Below are positions 62,437-64,000 of a stretch of 64,000 nucleotides of DNA, one piece after another. Origin of the DNA: Meconema thalassinum (lineage: Eukaryota; Arthropoda; Insecta; Orthoptera; Tettigoniidae); contig OX336392.1 of NCBI GenBank assembly GCA_946902985.2, forward strand, positions 466,514,693 through 466,578,692. The letters run 5' to 3'. Below the pieces are notes generated by a model. The model saw only the letters and a list, made by a program, of their open reading frames with translations, was not told where the DNA came from and did not search any database. How positions within the stretch are numbered: position 1 is the stretch's first letter; each line of letters starts with the position of its first letter. The position numbers and the translations under genes were made by a program.

Positions 62437-62727
62437 AAGCAAGCGAAACCGGCAAAGCCGGTTTCGTTGCGTGATTTGTAGACTATCGGCCCGAGGGCCT
62501 TGAGAGCTTTATCCAGTATGTACGACCGACTACAATTGAATGAGGGGGTTTGGGTGATTTCCGTGAGTCAAACTGGCCAGAATATGACCTGATGTACAAT
62601 GACATTTAGAAATACAGACATTAAAGGGATAGTAGAAGTGAGTTGATCTTAGAAAGAGTCAGAAAGAGTGAAGATTTCAGTTTTGAAGAAAAGTAATAGT
62701 GCTATAGTAGCATGGTTTGGAAAGTAT
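62437..62727 (-). other. J1 3' UTR and terminal hairpin
   Basis: Contains the CAAACTGGCCAGAATATG box (62570-62587), a GAGCTTTATC box at about 62505 and a 10-bp hairpin CGAAACCGGC-AAA-GCCGGTTTCG at 62444-62466. It ends in CTTGCTTG on the transcript. J9 and J10, which lack ORF2, share these features in the same order. Confidence 0.7.
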
Positions 62728-64000
62728 TTATTCTATAATGATGCGGGGGCGCTTATGGCGATTCCCCCGCGCACGGTAATCACTCAACGTGTTTATAAGA
62801 GGGTTGGTGCTGCGTGTAGATGTACGGTAGGTCTTGACTGCCTGTCTGTGTATCCTCTGACTGATGGTCGAGAGGTTGTAGTCAGCGTGTAACTGAGCGT
62901 TACGAACGTACCAGGGGGCGCCTGATATGGTTCGCAACGCTCTGTTCTGGACAACCTGAAGTTTGTTGAGGGTTGAGGGAGCTGCGTAACCCCAAACAGG
63001 GCTGCCATATTCCATCACAGGGCGCACAAGTGTGCTATAAGACAGGAGCTTGCTGGATTCGTCTAGAGAGCTCTGGGACTTAATTAATGGCCAGAGCTGC
63101 GCTTGGATCGCTTTCGCTTTGTTAGCGCGCAAAGAAACCTCCTGAGCGAGAGTAAGGCCTCGATCCAATGTGACTCCCAGGTATTTAGTAGCAGGTTGCC
63201 ACCTGATTACCTCGCCAAAGAAGTTGAGATCCTGGACTTCTGTATATTTGCGTTTCTTGGTAAACAAGATGGCGGAACATTTAGCAACATTAATTTTAAT
63301 TCTCCAATCCCTTAGCTAGGTTTCTAAGTTTTCTAATGCGGCTTGGAGATTAGCTTGCAGAGATTGCAGTGTCATCTGCGTATAGGTGGAGACTGGTAGC
63401 GTCAGTTCTGGGAATGTCAGAGACATATATGTTGAAGAGGGAAGGGGCTATGACACTACCTTGAGGCACGCCGGCCTTGATCCTTCTCAGGGAGGATTTA
63501 GCGTCAACCACCTGGACATAGAATTTCCTTTTCCTAAGATAGGACTCAATGACCTTAAGAAGATGACCTGGGAATCCGAAGTGCTTCATCTTATACAGCA
63601 AGCCCCTGTGCCAGACTTTATCAAAAGCACGACTTATATCTAAAAAGCAAACTCCTGTCATACGGTTTTCGTTAAAGGCGCGCGTAATGACTTCAACGAG
63701 TCTCAAGAGTTGATGTACAGTGGAATGGCCTTGTCGAAAGCCGAACTGCTAGTCGTTAATAATGTTGGAGATGTGTGTGTTCAGCCTGGAAAGCAGTGTC
63801 ATTTCAAATAATTTTGAGATGATGGATAGTAGACTTATTGGTCTGTAGTTTTGCGGGAAGGTGCCATCAGTATTGGGCTTCCATATCATGATGACTTTTG
63901 CTACTTTCCAGGCTGAGGGAAAATACCCAAATCGGTAGATAGAGTTGAATATCTTGACTAGGCAAGTTAAGGCGTTCTTACTAAGGTTTTTAAGATATTG
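62728..64000 (-). pseudogene. J1 ORF2: Jockey-type RT, partial and broken
   Basis: Runs off the window edge. Read leftwards: NYRPISLLSIISKLFEMTLL, an in-frame TAG at 63749-63751 just before QFGFRQGHSTVHQLL, GVCFLDISRAFDKVWH (motif A), KAGVPQGSVIAPSLFNIYVS and LHLYADDTAISAS (catalytic YADD). A frame change near 63330 follows, then the thumb and C-terminus (KYLGVTLDRGLTLAQEV, LVRPVMEYGSPVWGYAAP, LQVVQNRALRTISG), stopping at 62728. No RNase H. The two lesions make this copy inactive. Confidence 0.85.

Overview
This is eukaryotic, repeat-dominated DNA, most probably from an insect. I see no convincing host gene, rRNA, tRNA or prokaryotic feature. The insect call rests on the families present (Jockey-type and RNase H-bearing LINEs, BEL/Pao, pogo-like and P/THAP9-like transposases) and on a hairpin-plus-(ATC)n 3' tail that I associate with insect genomes. 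The order cannot be fixed from the sequence.

Two systems dominate. The first is a set of Jockey-like non-LTR retrotransposons, all on the minus strand, named here J1-J11 from right to left: J1 62437-64000, J2 59251-62436, J3 52151-59250, J4 43343-52150, J4b 42563-43342, J5 40694-42562, J6 39345-40693, J7 30985-39344, J8 about 28440-30984, J9 18547-19520, J10 7260-18579 (split), J11 5632-7259. J3, J4 and J7 carry ORF1 (gag with zinc knuckles) plus ORF2 (endonuclease/RT). J1 is the RT end of an element. J5, J8, J9 and J10 carry ORF1 only. At most junctions the 3' tail of one element abuts the leader of the next with no unique DNA between. This head-to-tail mixture of gag-only and gag-pol Jockey elements resembles the HeT-A/TART/TAHRE arrays of Drosophila telomeres. 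Telomeric location itself is inference.

The second system is a plus-strand, ATC-tailed family. It comprises an RNase H-type LINE (1230-4225, and a 5'-truncated copy at 46827-47284), a short SINE-like element of about 740 bp, and a long non-autonomous element (LE) of about 1.43 kb whose middle is a 29-bp minisatellite. All share a terminal GGGGCC...GGCCCC hairpin and (ATC)n tail. Most copies have 11-13 bp target-site duplications (TSDs), and many interrupt the Jockey-like elements.

Layout. 1-4225: rearranged endonuclease pieces, a SINE, and the LINE. 4226-5631: LE inside J11 ORF1. 7260-18579: a nest in which a BEL/Pao element with identical LTRs (9648-16025) sits in a pogo-like transposon (8878-17716), inside an LE (8056-18330), inside J10 ORF1. 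18547-28430: J9, an RTE-like 3' end, a P-element relic split by an LE, an inverted repeat pair, tRNA-SINE-like relics and mostly unassigned AT-rich DNA. 28440-64000: the main Jockey-like array, carrying seven insertion sites of ATC-tailed elements, a 4.86-kb unidentified insertion (33103-37958) and a 183-bp palindromic insertion (48634-48816).

The copies that look most intact are the BEL/Pao element (1722-codon polyprotein) and J3 ORF2 (904 codons).
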